From Desulfobacterales bacterium (GTDB lineage: Bacteria; Desulfobacterota; Desulfobacteria; Desulfobacterales; UBA11574): 16,527 nt of DNA. Positions 14,563-16,527 of this stretch are shown here, in pieces; the stretch's first letter is position 1; the number at the start of each line of letters is the position of its first letter. The DNA lies in contig JAAXQD010000022.1 of assembly GCA_012974475.1 (NCBI GenBank), forward strand, positions 1-16,527, read 5' to 3'. The position numbers and the translations under genes were made by a program. The notes under the pieces were generated by a model. That model was not told the DNA's origin and made no database searches. It was given only the letters and a program-made list of their open reading frames with translations.

Positions 14563-14766
14563 ATGGAAAAAGAAACATTTTCGATACCCAATATTTCATG
14601 CGGCCATTGTGTTATGTCCATCAAAAACGAATTGAATGACCTGGAAGGGGTGAGTTCGGTGGAAGGCAATGCTGAAAACAAAAGCATTACCGTTGAATGG
14701 AATTCCCCGGCCACTCTGGAAAAGATCAGGGACACCCTAAAAGAGATTAATTATCCGGCCTCATAG
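14563..14766 (+). CDS. heavy-metal-associated (HMA) domain protein
   Basis: A 67-residue single-domain protein with the ferredoxin-like HMA fold seen in CopZ and MerP. The metal site is Cys13-Gly-His-Cys16 in the segment IPNISCGHCVMSIKNEL, a variant of the usual GMTCxxC. The rest (DLEGVSSVEGN, ITVEWNSPATLEKIRDTLKEINYPAS) follows the family pattern to its end. There is no signal peptide, so it is a cytosolic metallochaperone, for Cu(I), Hg(II) or a similar soft metal. An AAGGAG ribosome site lies 10 nt upstream. It ends 47 nt before the hgcA leader start and is the first gene of the group, so it may pass mercury to HgcB or HgcA or buffer copper (inference). Confidence 0.9.
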   Translation: MEKETFSIPNISCGHCVMSIKNELNDLEGVSSVEGNAENKSITVEWNSPATLEKIRDTLKEINYPAS

Positions 14767-14813
14767 GGGCCGCCCGAACCTGGCTGCCTGTCAACTAAAG
14801 AGGAACACTTTAT

Positions 14814-15980
14814 ATGGATATGAAACCCCTCGATTTTTTGAAAAAACAATCTTGTCATGAAAACGGGCCCACAGAATCGTTGACCGGCAGTTGCTGACCC
14901 GGGAATAAAAAGGTTCAGGTGAGCCTTCCCGACATGAAACAGCCGTTTATTATCGGCTCGATCCGGACACCGATGGGTGACGTGCCAAAAATTTCCTCCG
15001 CGTTGGTTTGGGCGGACCGGTGGGGCAGCATCAAGGCACGCTGGGGTGTGGGCCGCATGAATTATACCGTGGATCCCGGCCTTTATGCGCTTGGAGAGCC
15101 GAATGATCGGTCGCCGGTTCTGGTTACGGCCAATTACAAAATGAGTTTTGACCGATTGCGTGAAGCCCTGCCCGAACGGAATGCATGGATTCTGGTTCTG
15201 AACACACAAGGGATCAATGTCTGGTGTGCCGCCGGAAAAGGAACGTTCGGAACCGATGAATTGGTTCAGCGCATCGACCTCAGCGGATTGATCCGCGTGG
15301 TGTCCCACCGGGAGGTCATTCTTCCCCAGCTGGCAGGTCCCGGTGTTGCGGCGTACACGGTTAGAAAACGATCCGGTTTCAAAGCGATTTACGGCCCGAT
15401 CCGGGCCGCTGATTTGCCGGCTTTTCTGGATGCCGGTCTGAAAGCAACGCCGGGGATGCGGCGCAAGACCTTCCCGGTTAGGGAAAGAACCGTTCTAATT
15501 CCCATCGAACTGGTGAGTGTTTTAAAATGGTCCCTGGTTATACTGCCTGCTTTTTTTCTGCTGGGAGGAATGGGAGCACCTTCCGGATTTTGGAACGGTG
15601 CAATGAGCGATGGCCTTTTTGCGGTGCTCAATCTGCTGGGAGCACTGGTGGCCGGTGCAGTTTTAACGCCGATTCTTCTCCCCTGGATTCCGGGTCGCGC
15701 CTTCTCGCAGAAAGGTTTGATCATGGGCCTGTTGACGACACTGATGGTGACGGTTTTCAGCGCAGGATATCTTAACCCACGGCACAATTTTGCTGAAATT
15801 CTGGCTTGGTTTTTCATGGCTCCGGCGGTGTCAGCGTATCTTGCCATGAACTTTACCGGAGCCTCCACATACACGTCCCTTTCAGGAGTCAAAAAAGAGA
15901 TGAAGTGGGCCGTTCCACTTGAAATTACCGCCGGCGCAGTCGGATTGTGTCTCTGGCTGGGGCCACGATTTATTACCTGA
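14814..15980 (+). CDS. hgcA: mercury-methylation corrinoid protein HgcA, probably with selenocysteine at codon 28 (in-frame TGA)
   Basis: HgcA transfers a methyl group from its corrinoid cofactor to Hg(II). The hallmark cap-helix motif NVWCAAGK is present (Cys138 in the full frame), within KMSFDRL...WILVLNTQGINVWCAAGKGTFGTDEL. A cytoplasmic corrinoid domain is followed by about five membrane helices and the conserved NFTGASTYTSLSGVKKEMKWA. The clear HgcA similarity begins near codon 45 (FIIGSIRTPMGDVP). Upstream in the same frame are 27 codons from ATG 14814, with AGAGGA 9 nt before it, encoding MDMKPLDFLKKQSC then ESLTGSC. They are interrupted only by TGA at 14895-14897. A SECIS-like stem-loop follows, so TGA is read here as selenocysteine (Cys27-Sec28). 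If it is a true stop, HgcA starts at GTG 14919 or ATG 14934 and the 27 codons are a leader peptide. Full length would be 388 residues. Confidence 0.85.
14895..14931 (+). promoter_or_regulatory. candidate bacterial SECIS element with in-frame TGA
   Basis: TGA is at 14895-14897. CGGG (14900-14903) pairs with CCCG (14928-14931), AAGG (14910-14913) with CCTT (14924-14927), and TC (14915-14916) with GA (14921-14922). The loop is AGGT (14917-14920), with T14914 bulged or in a T-G pair. Six bases (14904-14909) are unpaired on the left arm. As I recall it, the E. coli fdhF SECIS has an AGGU loop about 17 nt after UGA and a bulged U beneath the apical stem. Here the loop begins 19 nt after the TGA. 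Confidence 0.6.
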
Positions 15981-16087
15981 ATCTTTCATGAAAATTAATG
16001 AGAATCTTTATAATCCTTAATTGAAGCGTATTTAAACAACATCATAGGATCATACATTTTACCCAAATGGTAAGAAGGTCTTGTAAA
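15981..16087 (+). promoter_or_regulatory. hgcA-hgcB spacer with a possible internal promoter
   Basis: A 107-bp AT-rich spacer. TATAAT (16009-16014) is a perfect -10, but the best -35 (TTCATG, 15985-15990, 18 bp upstream) is poor. hgcB could be expressed by read-through from hgcA, from this weak promoter, or both. AGAAGG (16073-16078) serves as the ribosome site of hgcB. Confidence 0.3.
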
Positions 16088-16411
16088 ATGAATGAAATGA
16101 TATATCTCAAAAATGTCGCAACACTGGAACTGGACCCGGAAAAATGCTCGGGTTGCGGCATGTGTTTGATCGTTTGCCCTCACGCGGTTCTGAGCATGAA
16201 TCATGGAAAAGCTCAGATCAACAACAGGGATTCTTGCATGGAGTGCGGGGCTTGCGGACTGAACTGCCCCACCGATGCCTTAACCGTGCAAGCAGGGGTG
16301 GGCTGTGCCGCAGCCGTCATCAACGCAGCGCTGGGCAGAGATGGGGCCTGTTGTTGTGTGGTGGAACCCCCCGGCGATTCTGAAAATAACCCCAGCAAAA
16401 TCTGTTGCTAA
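16088..16411 (+). CDS. hgcB: HgcB, ferredoxin-type partner of HgcA
   Basis: A 107-residue ferredoxin with two 4Fe-4S motifs: Cys20, 23, 26 and 30 (CSGCGMCLIVCP) and Cys50, 53, 56 and 60 (CMECGACGLNCP). HgcB is thought to reduce the HgcA corrinoid and deliver Hg(II). Further cysteines fit its known pattern: Cys73 in GVGCAAAVI, a Cys88-89-90 triplet, and a terminal pair Cys106-Cys107 (SKICC) matching the paired C-terminal cysteines of HgcB. The start at 16088 is chosen because AGAAGG lies 9 nt upstream; an in-frame ATG at 16067 has no ribosome site. It follows hgcA after 107 bp on the same strand. The C-terminal cysteine pair and Cys73 are the proposed mercury ligands (established for the family). 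Confidence 0.95.
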   Translation: MNEMIYLKNVATLELDPEKCSGCGMCLIVCPHAVLSMNHGKAQINNRDSCMECGACGLNCPTDALTVQAGVGCAAAVINAALGRDGACCCVVEPPGDSENNPSKICC

Positions 16412-16527
16412 AAACGTGCTTAAAAATTACGCGGTCAGCGTTCGGCCTCTCTGATGGTCTGCATAACTTGTTGTTTAGTTTAGTAATATTTCGATTTTTT
16501 AAACATCAGATTTTAAAAAATTAAAAC
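16412..16527. other. right flank, no gene seen
   Basis: Short AT-rich stretch after hgcB. I see no terminator stem with a T-run and no reading frame here; the transcript end may lie beyond the window. Confidence 0.4.

Noticed and set aside
14751..15308. 185-codon minus-strand frame opposite hgcA
   Set aside because: It is a shadow of the strongly recognisable HgcA reading frame.
16067..16087. Earlier ATG for HgcB
   Set aside because: There is no ribosome site before it, while AGAAGG stands 9 nt before ATG 16088.

Overview
The window is about 16.5 kb of moderately AT-rich bacterial DNA that reads as chromosome of an anaerobic Desulfobacterota member, probably a Desulfobacterales sulfate or metal reducer. 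Evidence for this is the mercury-methylation pair hgcA-hgcB at the right end, the many cysteine-rich and Fe-S-type proteins, PAS-histidine kinases with cysteine-rich sensor domains, a DUF2318/FtsX-type ABC system, a two-CW-type regulator, and palindromic repeats of a kind I associate with this group. There are no rRNA or tRNA genes, CRISPR arrays or transposase genes.

Layout. (1) 114-672: a yefM-yoeB toxin-antitoxin operon with its TGTACA operator. (2) 992-3998, minus strand: two overlapping sensor-kinase genes, PAS-PAS-HisKA-HATPase followed by REC-PAS-HisKA-HATPase, with no separate output regulator. (3) 4379-6185: a small cupin, a 124-nt hairpin repeat and an MFS transporter. (4) 6312-6932: a membrane-anchored TPR protein. 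(5) 7191-10163: a 990-residue exported protein joining an M1-type metallopeptidase, a ChaN-type haem-binding domain and a PDZ domain. (6) 10195-10569, minus: a Cro/C1-type helix-turn-helix protein with a seven-cysteine tail. (7) 10772-13228, minus: an operon of a DUF2318 Fe-S membrane protein, an FtsX/MacB-type permease and an ATPase, resembling Campylobacter Cj1660-Cj1663. (8) 13562-14029, minus: an exported cysteine-rich protein of unknown role. (9) 14563-16411, plus: a heavy-metal-associated (HMA) domain protein, hgcA and hgcB.

Two observations stand out. First, hgcA has an upstream 27-codon segment in the same frame as the recognisable HgcA sequence and separated from it only by one TGA. 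That TGA follows a Cys codon and is followed by a stem-loop with an AGGU apical loop at the spacing of the E. coli fdhF SECIS. The simplest reading is a selenocysteine-containing HgcA (Cys-Sec pair near the N-terminus). Second, a 15-bp dyad, TRCYACNATGTARYA, occurs five times. In four cases it lies between the -35 and -10 of a candidate promoter: upstream of the sensor kinases, the TPR gene, the helix-turn-helix gene and the cysteine-rich exported protein gene. This suggests a local repressor regulon.

How the parts may work together is inference. HMA protein, HgcA and HgcB form a mercury-handling and methylating module. The DUF2318-ABC operon and the ChaN fusion point to metal or haem handling. 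The shared dyad ties the kinases, the TPR protein, the HTH protein and the Cys-rich exported protein into one regulatory group.
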